A stretch of DNA of 64,000 nucleotides from the NCBI GenBank assembly GCA_964016885.1, contig OZ024744.1, positions 29,477,108 to 29,541,107 on the forward strand. The letters are read 5' to 3'. The DNA comes from Eledone cirrhosa. Taxonomy: Eukaryota > Mollusca > Cephalopoda > Octopoda > Eledonidae. Below are positions 48,611 to 59,820 of the stretch, in pieces (the first letter of the stretch is position 1; each line of letters opens with the position of its first letter). A program made the translations under genes and the position numbers. The notes beneath the pieces were generated by a model, which was given only the letters and a program-made list of their open reading frames with translations, was not told the DNA's origin and did not search any database.

Positions 48611-49410
48611 CTACGCAATCTGTGTTTGCATGCAGTTACCAGTTCGTCTTTCTTGTTTAGGAGTTGGTCCTTCGAAAACAGCATTTGTAAAGTTTCCTCC
48701 GAGCATAAATTGCACGGACGGCGGCCTCCCGTGTAAGAGTTGGCTCTGGACAGTAAGCTCCAAGTGAGATAATATTATTATCTTTGAGGTCCCAGATGTG
48801 GCCCGAAAGTGTGGTGGCGGGACGCCGGGCCGGGTTTCGAAAAGTATGTCTGTGTTGGTATAGCCGGGTCTTGAAGTCACATGCGGTTAATCCTATATAA
48901 GCTTTGTTGGAGGTGTCCGTCCTCACGTTGCACTGGTAGATCACATTACGATCTCTGCATCTGTTGTCGAGGGGGCAAATGGATCCATCAGGACAGTTGC
49001 ATCTCCTGGTCGGCTCTCCACTGCTATTAAGATTATTTCTTCCATAGGGGTTGAGTTTTTTGTTGTGAGAGGAGACGATGTTTTGTGCAAAGTTAGGTGT
49101 GATGCTGTAGGAGAGTTTGATGGTATTTTTATTGATTATGTTGTGGTAGCGGTGTTGTAGTGGGAAGTGTTTTTCGATGAGCCTAAAGAAGATTTTCCCG
49201 ATAGGTGTTGTCACCTCGGCGTTGTGGGGGAGGATTGAACCATGTAACATTGCGTGAGCGGCGGTGTCCCCTGCTGGTTCCCCTAATGGAAGCTGGACAG
49301 TAGGATATTTCCTCCCGGAAGCCACTCCGCTTGAGGGCCTGGTTGTAATAAGGCGCATGTTCCTCGAATATCTGCTCATTAGCGGACAAACGAGATATGC
49401 GGAGGGAGAT
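48611..49410 (-). pseudogene. PLE-E linker, GIY-YIG endonuclease and tail, frameshifted
   Basis: Minus strand. SANEQIFEEHAPYYNQALKR and VTWFNPPPQRRGD lie upstream (49389-49200), then a frameshift near 49195. Next come TTPIGKIFFRLIEKHFPLQH, NTIKLSYSITPNFAQN, the Cys cluster (CNCPDGSICPLDNRC), NVIYQCNVRTD, KAYIGLTACDFKTRLYQHRH and LSGHIWDLKDN. A second frameshift near 48760 leads to CNLCSEETLQM, LLNKKDELVTACKHRLR and a stop near 48609. Every PLE C-terminal module is present in order; RT is missing. Upstream is (TA)n at 49428-49512. Confidence 0.87.
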
Positions 49411-49424
49411 GTTTTTAACCAGGT

Positions 49425-49427
<3 letters not shown>

Positions 49428-49512
<85 letters not shown>
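49428..49512. repeat. (TA)n microsatellite
   Basis: Pure TA tract. It is followed by GCTTCTGAATTTGTTTAGCA, which also begins the outer segment at 54483, and then by the GACCCTCCCAAAGCATAACA end motif. Confidence 0.95.
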
Positions 49513-49520
<8 letters not shown>

Positions 49521-49676
49521 TCGCTTCTGAATTTGTTTAGCAAGATTCTTATTGGCAACATGACCCTCCCAAAGCATAACAATATATATATATATATATA
49601 TACATAAGACGGGCAGGCAAGGCGATACTGATAGTCTCACATACGTGCGAGTTAAACATACATACACACGCACACA

Positions 49677-50020
<344 letters not shown>

Positions 50021-50026
50021 ATATAT

Positions 50027-50066
<40 letters not shown>

Positions 50067-50188
50067 GACAAACATAGAATATTCGAAAATATTCTGTATG
50101 TTTATAATAAACATTTTGAAGACCCAATCGCTATAGAATAGAATACGTCACGTATTACAATTTGAGATTCTCGATAAAAGCAAGGGAA

Positions 50189-50231
50189 GTAACCTACGCG
50201 TTTCATTCTTGTTAGAAATCATCAGGATTAC
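50189..50231 (-). ncRNA. Hammerhead ribozyme, unit 1 of the tandem element
   Basis: On the minus strand: stem I is GTAATC (plus 50226-50231) with GGTTAC (plus 50189-50194), and the core is CTGATGA (plus 50219-50225). Stem II is TTCT with AGAA around AACA, with a U-U pair next to the core. GAAA is plus 50201-50204 and the stem III block is CGCGTA. Predicted cleavage is between plus 50195 and 50194. The stem II layout equals the family at 37237. Confidence 0.83.
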
Positions 50232-50500
50232 ATATCCAATGCTTTTATCGAGAACGACACAGCTAGAGACTTATAGAATACTTAGCTGTGTACAGGAACT
50301 GGTTTGAAAGAGCGGTAGCCGGTCCGGCAGAAATTAGAATTTGGATTTAATGCTCTGAAATAGCTATATATATGTGAAGACAAACATAGAATATTCGAAA
50401 ATATTCTGTATGTCTATAATAAACATTTTGAAGACCCAATCGCTATAGAATAGAATACGTCACGTATTACAATTTGAGATTCTCGATAAAAGCAAGGGAA

Positions 50501-50543
50501 GTAACCTACGCGTTTCATTCTTGTTAGAAATCATCAGGATTAC
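50501..50543 (-). ncRNA. Hammerhead ribozyme, unit 2 of the tandem element
   Basis: Same sequence as unit 1: GTAATC (plus 50538-50543), CTGATGA (plus 50531-50537), GAAA (plus 50513-50516) and GGTTAC (plus 50501-50506). Predicted cleavage is between plus 50507 and 50506. Cleavage at both units would release a 312-nt monomer. Confidence 0.83.
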
Positions 50544-50625
50544 ATATCCAATGCTTTTATTTTCTAACAAGAATGAAACGCGTAGGTTACTTCCCTTGCT
50601 TTTATCGAGAATCTCAAACTGTTTG

Positions 50626-51082
<457 letters not shown>

Positions 51083-51237
51083 TTGCCAAAAACATATATA
51101 TATCTATGACTTATGTATATGTAAATCTTTATATTTGATAATCTCTCATATGGTTGAGATGCAATTTAGGCAATATTAGGCTGCGCTTTCTATCAACCAG
51201 CCCACTCGCCGTAAGGCACCAATCACATTCTTTCTGA

Positions 51238-51417
51238 CTAGACCACTGCCACGTCACCATTCTTAGCCATTTTGAATTCGTTTCTGGCGGGGATCATGTA
51301 AGAAAAACTTTCGTCCAAGTGAGTTTGTTTCCTGATGATTTCGAAGCTCGTGAATTTATCCTTGATCGGATATTTCCAAAACCGAATCAAATCCCATGGG
51401 GTAGAAACGTGATTTTG
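51238..51417 (+). other. Open segment with exon-like features, host exon candidate
   Basis: The plus frame is open for 60 codons. It contains SHFEFVSGGDHVRKTFVQVS and LFPDDFEAREFILDRIFPKP, and ends NVILV. It runs into TTG|GTATGT, a good splice donor context at 51418. A possible acceptor is TTTCTGACTAG at 51241 or CATTCTTAG at 51265. The residue mix is ordinary, without repeat bias. I do not recognise the family. It could be a real exon, a transposon gene remnant or chance; the surroundings are repeats. Confidence 0.25.
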
Positions 51418-51698
51418 GTATGTTTATATACATTTTTTCTTCTAACTTTGATTTTATAATTAATTGTGAATGGTTGACGATATATTTAATCGATTTCCAC
51501 GTGCTATTAGAAATGCTGGGTAAATATTCTATAGCTGTTGATCGTGAATAGATATCTGTCGTTTATTTATCTATTATTTCTTCATAGGTGTCTTTTAATC
51601 TTATAGCCTTGTTTAATTGTTTTTTGTGTGGTTGATTATGCTGATTGGGAGAACAAATAATGTATATATTTTATCAAATGATTCTATGGACATACTTT

Positions 51699-51700
<2 letters not shown>
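51418..51700. other. No feature recognised
   Basis: T-rich sequence with TTTTTTCTTCTAACTTTG near 51434, compatible with intron or intergenic DNA. No repeat family recognised. Confidence 0.4.
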
Positions 51701-51701
<1 letters not shown>

Positions 51702-51766
<65 letters not shown>

Positions 51767-51808
51767 CAATATATACACATATATATATAATATATATATA
51801 TATATATT
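51702..51808. repeat. (TA)n microsatellite, interrupted
   Basis: (TA)n with ATACAATATATACACA interruptions. It borders the dispersed repeat at 51809. Confidence 0.9.
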
Positions 51809-51965
51809 TAAAATTAGTCCTTCATCAGTGATTTTCCAACCTTCATTGGTATTTCAACGCTTTAAAAATCATATACCTCTAGTTGGTGCGAGCAATAGCT
51901 AAATAAAGCTATTGGGACAAGTAATATAGCGTGAAGCGAGCGAGATATGTAAACAAAGAAAACGG
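51809..51965. repeat. Dispersed repeat related to 19440-19600
   Basis: Shares TTAGTCCTTCATCAGTGATT-like and TTTAAAAATCATATACCTCT and the GTGAAGCGAGCGAGA block with 19440-19600. Unknown element end. Confidence 0.6.
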
Positions 51966-52283
51966 TATTTTACCGGAAACATAGGAAGAAACAATTACAT
52001 GATATCTATTAAGCTTAAGCTTGGTGAATTCATGGACGAGAGAGATATACAGACCATCCGACATGGGTGAGATGTGAGCGAGAAAAGGATTTCACACAGG
52101 TCAAACGGGAGGAAGTGAGAGAAGGGGAGAAGCAGAGAGTAAGTGGATGGAAGTGTGAGGAAGAGGCCAGTCGAGAGAGAGTGTGACTATAAAAGGACTA
52201 ATTTTATTCATATGTAACCCATGTGCAACCACGCAGCACTCCATTCTTATTTATATTTTTTCCTTAGCTGCGATTGTCATGTA
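51966..52283. other. No gene; purine-rich region
   Basis: GAGAGAGATATACAGACCAT, then GAAGTGAGAGAAGGGGAGAA-type sequence at 52100-52180. Nothing recognised. Confidence 0.5.
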
Positions 52284-52285
52284 TA

Positions 52286-53218
52286 GAATCACTTCTATAT
52301 ATGACTCCTGGTAATCTCTGGGTCATTGCATGTCTGGTTGCATGGCAAAGTTAAATATCACTAGGGTAGTCCAGAGATCTACTTCAAACTGCTTCAAACT
52401 GCTTCAAAACCAAATACAATTCGCACCTCCACTCTTTCAAAAAACACAGTCTAGCCAACTCCACTTCACTATCTAGCTACTAAAAATAAACCATATACAC
52501 TTAAATGGGAAGTGATAGGTAACGCGAAATCGTACAAACCACCTAATAAATTTGGTAACCTCTGTCTACTAGAGACCCATACTATCATCTTCTCAAACCA
52601 TAACCTCCTTAATAAAAAATCAGAAGTGTTCGCGTCTTGCCAACACCGCTTCCGACACTCTTTCCAAAACTTTAAATCCAATATATAACAATGTCAGACT
52701 TGAACCCGTCACCACCTCTAGCAACAAACATCAGGGGCACACTTTACACCTCATCTCCACACCCATTAATCCACTTTAACGCAAATAGTGACATCCTCCT
52801 AGTACCTTTTACTCTAGAGATATCCCTATGTACTTCTACTTTTGGTATATTGGCCTTCAATTACTTAGACTACATTACACCAATATATAATTAATGTAAA
52901 CTTTAAGCACGGAATTGGTTGTGCTAACATTGTCCTGTGTATGGAGTGCCATCATTGGATAAATGGAAGATTAAGCAATTAATTTATTAACATAATTTAT
53001 TAACATAAAAGAGCTATATAATCTATATGCTGAGTGTAATGAATTATGTACAGGTGATGTATGAGTTATAAATACATGTATGACTTGATGGTCAGATTAG
53101 TGTCTTTGTTAGTGAGAATTGATCTCTGGACTACCCTAGTGATATTTAACTTTGCCATGCAATCAGACATGCAATGACCCAGAGCTTACCAGGAGTCATA
53201 TATAGAAGTGATTCTAAT
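52286..53218 (+). mobile_element. PLE-H, short element with 97-bp inverted ends
   Basis: AATCACTTCTATATATGACT through GGTTGCATGGCAAAGTTAAA to GGTAGTCCAGAGATC (52288-52382) is the reverse complement of 53124-53217 (GATCTCTGGACTACCCTAGT to GGAGTCATATATAGAAGTGA), with a few changes. The interior encodes the end of a PLE protein. No CTGANGA hammerhead is seen in the ends, unlike the other families. Confidence 0.75.
52500..52690 (+). pseudogene. PLE-H C-terminal tail
   Basis: The plus frame reads WEVIGNAKSYKPPNKFGNLC, LLETHTIIF, LLNKKSEVFASCQHRFRHSF, then TAA near 52688. This is the conserved PLE tail after GIY-YIG: W-x-I...Y, then C-x-x-C (here only LCL), E...I and LNKK-x-E...C-x-H. The first Cys of the CxLC pair is Asn-Leu-Cys, so one ligand is missing. 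Upstream the frame is broken and the YIG motif is not found. Confidence 0.65.
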
Positions 53219-54209
53219 AAGACCCTGCCAGGTTCTGCGGGTGGACTACACTTACAAAGATCATTGATTTGGAGATCTGACTCTTCATGTAAAATATTCG
53301 GTTGTAGCACTCTAAGATAGAAGGTAATCATCCTAATATGAACACCTTTAGTACTTCTTGATAGACTACACTGTAATTTATAGATAAGATACTTAAATTT
53401 AGAAATTGTTTATAACCTTATATGATAGGGACTCATTTGAGACACCATTAATGTAAATTTAGCTATAGAAATCAGCTAGTTACCCCCCCCCCCCCCCCCC
53501 TTACGCATTAACTCCCCTTAATCACACACACACACTTCCGGAATATAATACGATGTCAACTCTCACAACAAAATCAACCTTCTCTATAGAATCGAATTAG
53601 AGAACGACAAGCTGTGATGTTCTAACATGGTCCACCAGGCACCCAATGTTGAATCATCGTGGATTGTGTGATGGACATGTAGTCTATAAATTGCGTTTCC
53701 TGGATTGTGAGAGTGGTGGTGTGTACGAGGACAGTGGTGCTGTTTTGCTTCTCATTTGTAATATTTTTGATCTTTTTGGTGTTTCTCTACACACGGGCTT
53801 CTATATCGTACAGGTGTGTGTGAAAAATGCTTTACCAGTACAGCCCCTATGATGCTCTTGATTGCCTGCTTTGACTGCTTGTTTTACATGTAACAATCTG
53901 CCGCACTATAATCTTGTATAAATAGGACACGCGTGCATGCCTCACGTGTGACTGTTGCATACACTGGCTACTCCAAACTTTCATCTTGCTTTATCTTCGT
54001 AAACTGCCAATGTTTTATTTTAATTTTAATTCAAATTTTAATTTTAACTTTAATTTTGTCCTTTAATATGACTGTAATTTTTGTATGTAAATTGCCATGC
54101 TATGTTATTATAATGGCTGTCAACCCACTGTGGGTCAATATATACATACGTTTCTATATGTCTCTTGTGTTGAAAAGGAGGTCAAGTATGTAAAAAAATC
54201 ACTGAATAA
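53219..54209. other. No gene recognised; C-run at 53484-53501
   Basis: A C-run and a short (CA)n lie near 53485-53535. The frame 53646-53852 is 68 codons without a known domain, and 53933-54193 is hydrophobic but unsupported. TGTATAAATAGGACACGCGT near 53915 resembles a TATA-type promoter, and the downstream segment may be a PLE pseudo-LTR because a hammerhead-like motif follows. Confidence 0.45.
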
Positions 54210-54254
54210 TTGCTCCGAAGAAGTCAAACCTCGGTTTGGAAGAAACAATTGTAA
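54210..54254 (+). ncRNA. Hammerhead-like motif with altered core
   Basis: Stem I TTGCT (54210-54214) pairs with AGCAA (54253-54257). The core strand is CCGAAGA (U4 to C), stem II contains CAAACC/GGTTTG, and GAAA is 54242-54245. The stem III region ACAATTGTA has A-U and C-G pairs. Mismatches near the core in stem II and the U4 change make activity doubtful. Confidence 0.4.
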
Positions 54255-54695
54255 GCAAATAAATGATTTAAACAGAACTTTGATTCATGTAATTTCTATA
54301 TAACTGTGCTCTGTAAAACAACTGATGTTGTTACATTGAGCTATTTATCTTACTGGTAATAAGATAGTAATAAATTACTGTCTTTCACTATTTAGGGTTT
54401 AAAAAATATATATAACTATAAAAGGTTTTAGTATATACATAACCATAAATAGTATCCTTAATACTATATATACATATATATATTTCGTTTCTGAATTTGT
54501 TTAGCAAGATTCTTTATCTGAAAGCGTGTGTTGAAACCGATATTGTTATACTTTGGGAGGGTCATGTGGCCAATAAGAAACACACGCACCAGTTGCTTTC
54601 ACTTCAATTTATTATAAATTAAATTTATAAATTTAGGAATTTATAAATTTCTGGTTGGTTGGTTGGTTCCACAACCAGACGATTGTTCATATATT

Positions 54696-54738
54696 GTCAA
54701 AGTTCTTTCGTCACACATTCTATGACCTCTTCAGTGAC
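54696..54738 (-). ncRNA. Hammerhead ribozyme, PLE-D left arm
   Basis: On the minus strand: stem I is GTCA (plus 54735-54738) with TGAC (plus 54696-54699), and the core is CTGAAGA (plus 54728-54734). Stem II is GTCATA with TGTGAC (one U-G pair) with a single G between it and the core. GAAA is plus 54706-54709. Stem III is the minimal A-U, G-C with loop AA. Predicted cleavage is between plus 54700 and 54699. Confidence 0.82.
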
Positions 54739-54986
54739 TGGGATTATTTTCTTTGTTTTTGTGCCTCTCCTTTGTTCTGTCCTACGCCATCTTGTTTTTG
54801 TGTGTGTTGTGTCCTTAGTTTGCGCATGTGTTACATCCGGATGTCTGTGTGTGTTTATATTCGTTTACTTATTTATTTATTTACATGTTACTGGTTGGTT
54901 GTTTGTTCTATGTGCGTGTGTGTATTTTCATTTTGTCCTTAATTGTAAGGTGTGATGTTGCTGTTCCACTCATGTTTTCTATTTAA

Positions 54987-57015
54987 TTATGGTTGGTGTT
55001 CATTTATGTTTATTGCCTCTGTGATTTGTCTAAACATTGCGTCTTTTCTGAGTGTAGATTCTATTTTTATTTCTATGTTCTCTAATTTACCCTTATCTTC
55101 TATTTTAGCATCTTGGTAGAGTACAGATGATTCTTTACTATCTTGAAGGTCTCGCCAGTGTTCATTTATCCGTTCCCCTATACTACGAGCTGTCTCACCT
55201 ATGTACACTATATTTTTATCTCTACATTGTCCTTCAGTACATCTTATGTTATATACTACATTTCTAGTTTTACAGTTAATATGGGGGCTTAATTTACAGA
55301 TTATACATTTCTTATCTATACAGGGAGGTCTTTGAAAAGTGTATGTATTGCTAATAAGTGTTTTTATGGAGGTACCTGGTCTTTCTACTATCTTAATATT
55401 GAGTTTATGTTTATCTAGGGCCCTTCTAAATTTGTAAGCTAATTCACCTCTAGGGGTTGTATCGATGAACATTACACTCTGGTATTTATTGCTATCATAC
55501 CATGAGTTTATTCTATTAACCTTATTCCTAATTCTTTCTATTTTATTCCAAAATTTGCTCCTATACAAGGGGCAGGTCCCATTTGTGTCATTATTTACCA
55601 TTTTTTCCCGTTTGGTTCTGGCTCCTCTATATACTCTGATTTTATCTCTATGGTTGTAACCAGAGAACTGCATACGGTAGATGAAGTGTTGTATGTGTCT
55701 CTCTAGTTTTTTGGGGTTGCACATGCGGGACACATTTCTCATCACCCGTACCAAATCTACAATCAGTATGTTGATTTTGGTATGGCCCGAAACAGCTGAG
55801 TTTCGGTGGATCAGATATTTGGAAGTCATGGGTTTGGCATAATGGGAATGGAGGATTTGTTTATTGTTATTAATGGTATCTACAGGTAATCGATGGTTGG
55901 GGTGTTTGCTTGGGTAGTCTATAGTAACTCTAATACTCTGGTGGATGGAGTTAGCTATTTGCTGGATGCTTTCCATTGTGTTTTTCTTTACTTCCTGACT
56001 GTTCTCTAGTGGGGGTGTTTTTACTACGATGTTTATATCATCAACGTAGCGGAAGTACATTATCAGGGTTATGAGGTTGCTGTCTTCTAATTGTTCTCTA
56101 AGTTTAAGTTTAAGTCTACTGTCCCACCATACCATGAATATGTTAGCCTATGTCACCTGCAATGCAAACACCAATGGCTGCTCCCTCCTCTTGGGCATAT
56201 GTTTTTCCATTAAATTTGAGCATATGTTCCTTAAGGGTTAATTTTATACTGGCCCCCACCGCATGTGCAATCATTTTCTTTAGTTCATCGTGGTTTTCGC
56301 GGGTCCGTATGGCCCTGGTCCATCTGTTCCATCTATCTGTGTGGGTTTTCTTGGCCATTGAGGTAATGGTAGGTGGTCTGCCTCTTGCTGGTCTTGTAGG
56401 GCACAGGTTGCCAAGGTCATATGTATCTAAGTAATTATTACTATAGGAAAGTTTAAGTAGGAGTCCCAGCTCACTGGTATCAATCCCACAGAATTCAACA
56501 TTGCTCTCACTGATCATTTCTACGCATTTTTCCACAGCAAAATCCACGTCAATAGATGGATACAGGGACACAACATCCATACTACCTATTATGCAGTTTG
56601 TTAGGTCCCTAGATCGGTTACTTTCGCTGATTCTGCTGAAGAGGTCCTCCGTGCTGTCACATATATCTGGGGACATTTCAATGATGGGGCGTATGATCAG
56701 GGAGAGGAAGTAGGAAAGTCTCTAGTTACTACCAATGTTAGCTCCACAGATTGGCCGTGTTGGTGGTCCTGTGACAGGGTCACTGCTCGTTTTATGGTCT
56801 TTTCGAAGCCCATACAACCCTGGAACGTCATTGTTCCAGGCCTGGAAGTTGTTGGCAGTCCTTTTGTTGGGCTGCATTATATTTGTCCACATCATCATAT
56901 GGGCATTGAGGGTTTTTTCCCTATCATCATTCTCTTGTGGTGTTACTTCTCTTGTGTTAGTGATGTGGAGTTGCATTGCTTGGATGTAAATAAATAAACA
57001 AATATAAATAAATAA
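54987..57015 (-). pseudogene. PLE-D reverse transcriptase and GIY-YIG endonuclease (two lesions)
   Basis: Minus strand. It starts inside the protein (MQLHITNTREVTPQENDDRE), then VPGLYGLRKDHKTSSDPVTG and RPICGANIGSN, a TAG (plus 56722-56724), RT motif A MDVVSLYPSIDVD, and KTYAQEEGAAIGVCIAGDI. A TAA and one extra base follow at about 56128-56145. Next is FRYVDDINIV (YVDD, motif C), the thumb region, LDKHKLNIKIVERPGTSIKT, CIICKLSPHINC, NVVYNIRCTEG, IVYIGETARSIGERINEHW and a stop at 54987. All RT and GIY-YIG catalytic residues I look for are present. The N-terminal RT portion is lost at the pseudo-LTR junction. The sequence differs strongly from PLE-A and represents another PLE clade. Confidence 0.88.
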
Positions 57016-57183
57016 ATGATAAATAAACAAAATATAAATAAACAAATGATAAATAAACAAATATAAACTCACACAGACACTCGGATGTAACACATGCGCA
57101 AACTAAGCACACAACACACACAAACACATGATGGCGTAGGACAGAACAAAGGAGAGGCACAAAAACAAAGAAAATAATCCCCA

Positions 57184-57226
57184 GTCACTGAAGAGGTCAC
57201 ATAATGTGTGACGAAAGAACTTTGAC
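57184..57226 (+). ncRNA. Hammerhead ribozyme, PLE-D right arm
   Basis: Stem I is GTCA (57184-57187) with TGAC (57223-57226), and the core is CTGAAGA (57188-57194). Stem II is GTCACA with TGTGAC, perfect, where the left-arm copy has a U-G pair. GAAA is 57213-57216. Predicted cleavage is between T57222 and T57223. Confidence 0.84.
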
Positions 57227-57384
57227 AATATATGAACAATCGTCTGGTTGTGGAACCAACCAACCAGCCGGAAATTTATAAATTCCTAAATTTATAAATT
57301 TAATTTATAATAAATTGAAGTAAAAGCAATTGTGCGTGTGTTTCTTATTGGCAACATGACCCTCCCAAAGTATAACAATATATA

Positions 57385-57690
57385 TATATATTTATTTATT
57401 TATTAAAATAAAAGATTAAAGTTTAAGCAAAAAAATCGCTGCTTTCACCCTTAACGGGATCTTCTGAAACTATGAAAAATTAAAAAATCAATCTGTGTAC
57501 GCAGAAGTAAATATTACGAAAAACGTTGCAACCGAAGGAAAACAGGAAGACGATATTTTGGTCCGGTAAGACTCCATTTATAACATAAATTGGTTTTGTC
57601 ATTGCGTGGTGTAATTATTCTCACCGCTCCACATAACGACGTATTATCTTCGCTTTTTTCCGTTCATTTCCAGCGAACGTCTTCACGAAT
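57385..57690. repeat. Dispersed repeat shared with 31290-31460 and 43265-43480
   Basis: The left part (AAGTTTAAGCAAAAAAATCG, AATATTACGAAAAACGTTGC, GGAAAACAGGAAGACGATAT) matches 43275-43400. The right part (CTCCACATAACGACGTATTA, CAGCGAACGTCTTCACGAAT) matches 31315-31380. It appears to be a compacted copy with both ends. Confidence 0.7.
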
Positions 57691-57842
57691 ATATATACGT
57701 ATATATACACATACATATACACATACATATACACATACATATACATATTTACATACACAAGTATATAGATATATAGAGAGAAAAATGTAAAAAACACACA
57801 ATATCTAAATTAAATACATACAAAAATAAAAGTTACATCCAT

Positions 57843-57868
57843 ATACACACACACACACACGACACAGA

Positions 57869-57924
<56 letters not shown>

Positions 57925-57926
57925 AC

Positions 57927-57977
<51 letters not shown>
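57843..57977. repeat. (CA)n and (TA)n compound microsatellite
   Basis: (CA)n with ACGACACAGACACACACC interruptions to about 57922, then (TA)n. Confidence 0.92.
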
Positions 57978-58389
57978 CAGACATACACACACAAACATGC
58001 ATATATACATATATACGCACATACACGCACGCACAGACACACACACATATTATATATATATATATACTAGCAGTTTAGCCCGGCGTTGCTCGGGTTTGTT
58101 AATTTGCTATGAAAAGTTACATACAGGTAAACGTGGCTTGAAAGCGAATAAGCTTATCAATTAAGTGTATATAGCAGTTGAACCGGTTATTAAAAGTTAC
58201 GAACCAATTAGCATTTTGGACAATCAATGATGGGTTAATAATCTTCCAAAAGCGAATTTAGCAGACCAAAGTTGTAAAATGGTGGCCCTGATGCCGCTGG
58301 GTGTCAGATCTGTCCACCATGGGTGACCCTACCAGGAAATAGTTTTCCAGACGGCATAGCTCCAACACCTCCAACACCTGCACCAACAT

Positions 58390-59820
58390 CTATAGCACCT
58401 CTTTGTAGACGATATTGCGTGTCATCCCTTGAGGAGTGTAAGCAAAAAGTCCATTCCTGCTCCCTACGCGGGAACAGGTAATATAGAGTTGGCCATGGGA
58501 GAAGCATGGCTCCCCCAAATGGATGCCCGCCACCGACAATGTTAATGGACATGGCAAAACATGGTCTCACCGGGATTGGGATCGCCGGAAATCGAACGGG
58601 ATATCTGACGCCGAGGGGAAAAGGATCATCCTTGGAATGAAAACATTCTCCCCTCTCCCGCACGCCGTTACAAAGGTGGCCTCGATCAAGTGGGGCGTCA
58701 GTGACTTGACGACCTTGCGAGTACCGTTGCACTGCTTTGGTGGACGCAAGTTGCTTATTAGCATAATGGGACAGCCAACCCTAAGCTTAAGAATGTGAGG
58801 TGGCAGCCCTGGGGGCTCAAGGGAATTTAATAACTCAACCAGATAATTAACGATATCGTCAGGGTCTGACATCAAGTCGATAGATTTGAAGATGTGCGCT
58901 TTACCGGGAATCTTCTCAATCAGCTGCCCGTTAATAAAATTAACCATGGCATTTTTCGGAGCAAGGATCGCTCTTTCGCTGAGCCAGTCGAGGTTTTTAA
59001 AGTTAGATGAGACATTAGGAAAAACTGCTTCCAAAAGGTCAGAAGGGCTGCTCACAGTGTTGCACAGGGAGTCGATTGCTATGCCACCCTTGTCATCCGC
59101 CGGGACCTTGCCCTCACCAAGTGCTAAAATGTTCTGAGCAAATGCTGCAGACATGTTGTCACCATGCAAATGAGCACGCATATTTGTGCTCAGGTACAAA
59201 CTCTTCACCTGGGGCCACAACGTGGACAACTTAAGGCAGGCACGCACTTCATCAGCTCTTGTCCCTTTAGGGATGACAGGCAGCGTTTGCCGAAAATCCC
59301 CTGATAGCAGAAGGGTTGCGCCACCCATAGGAGACGTAGAATCCCTAATGTATTTCAGGGTCCTGTCCAATGCCTCAAGGGCACCCTTGTGTGCCATTGT
59401 GCACTCATCCCAAACAGTGAGGCAACATTTTTTGAGAACTAGAGCTTCGTGTGAACTCTTGCTGATATTGCATGTTGGTGTCTCAGTTTTTACTAAATCC
59501 AAGGGGAGTTTAAAGGTTCAATGTGCTGTCCTGCCTCCCGGCAGCAAAGTAGCAGCGATCCCGGACGATGCAACGGCCGACGTAATTTTTCTCTCCTGAC
59601 GAATTTTAGCGAGAATCAATTTCGTTACAAAAGTTTTCCGGTACCCCCAGGAGCATCGAGAAAGTAAATACTCCCAGTCTGATTTTGAACCGCGTCAATG
59701 ATTGTTAAATAGGCCAACCTTTGGTCCGACAGAAGTTTGGGCTCATTTTCCTCTGAGTATTGGGAAAGAGATTCGATATCATATGCTGTTTCCCGCAACA
59801 AATCCGGGGCCAACGTGTTA
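58390..59820 (-). pseudogene. Helitron Pif1-type helicase domain, broken
   Basis: Minus strand. Walker A lies in IYFLDAPGGTGK (plus about 59632-59672), before a frameshift that destroys the end of the loop. Then come VLKKCCLTVWDECTMAHKGA (Walker B, WDE, plus about 59390), LLLSGDFRQTLPVIPKGTRA, LYLSTNMRAHL, WLSERAILAPKNA, and VGCPIMLISNLRPPKQCNGT. The last block is PVRPCFAMSI after a frameshift near 58600, then EPCFSHGQLYITCSRVGSRN and MTRNIVYKEVL with TAG at plus 58390-58392. Compared with the fragment at 42617, SINKSQ reads SINIVG here. The helicase unwinds DNA during rolling-circle-like transposition. Dead copy. Confidence 0.87.

Larger units (their letters stand above)
50064..50625 (-). 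mobile_element. Tandem non-coding hammerhead element (312-bp unit) with inverted partial copy
   Basis: Two direct copies begin GAAGACAAACATAGAATATT at 50064 and 50376, a 312-bp period. Each contains CCCAATCGCTATAGAATAGA and a minus-strand hammerhead. After the second ribozyme the sequence turns back: 50561-50625 is the reverse complement of TCTCGATAAAAGCAAGGGAA and the ribozyme's 3' half. No coding capacity. Tandem monomers that each hold one hammerhead are the layout expected of retrozyme-like RNAs or head-to-tail PLE pseudo-LTRs. Confidence 0.85.
54483..57380 (-). mobile_element. Penelope-like element PLE-D with inverted pseudo-LTRs
   Basis: Left arm about 54537-54885 and right arm about 56990-57380 are inverted copies. 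Landmarks are ATACTTTGGGAGGGTCATGT near 54548 and its reverse complement ATGACCCTCCCAAAGTATA near 57356, and AACCAGACGATTGTTCATAT at left. They enclose a minus-strand RT plus GIY-YIG gene that lacks only its N-terminus. Each arm has a hammerhead, in opposite orientation. (TA)n lies on both sides. This is the best-preserved RT in the window. Confidence 0.87.

Noticed and set aside
51318..51352. CTGATGA followed by a hairpin at 51339
   Set aside because: No GAAA after the hairpin (GTGAA only) and no stem I; it lies in the open segment with coding-like composition.
53646..54193. Short hydrophobic frames as membrane proteins
   Set aside because: Thymine-rich sequence gives Leu/Ile-rich frames by composition; next to a probable PLE end.
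57400..57480. CAGAAGA...GAAAGCAGCG on the minus strand (also at 43290) as a hammerhead
   Set aside because: The core U4 is A, no A-U closing pair of stem III and no stem I; two copies agree but not with a ribozyme fold.
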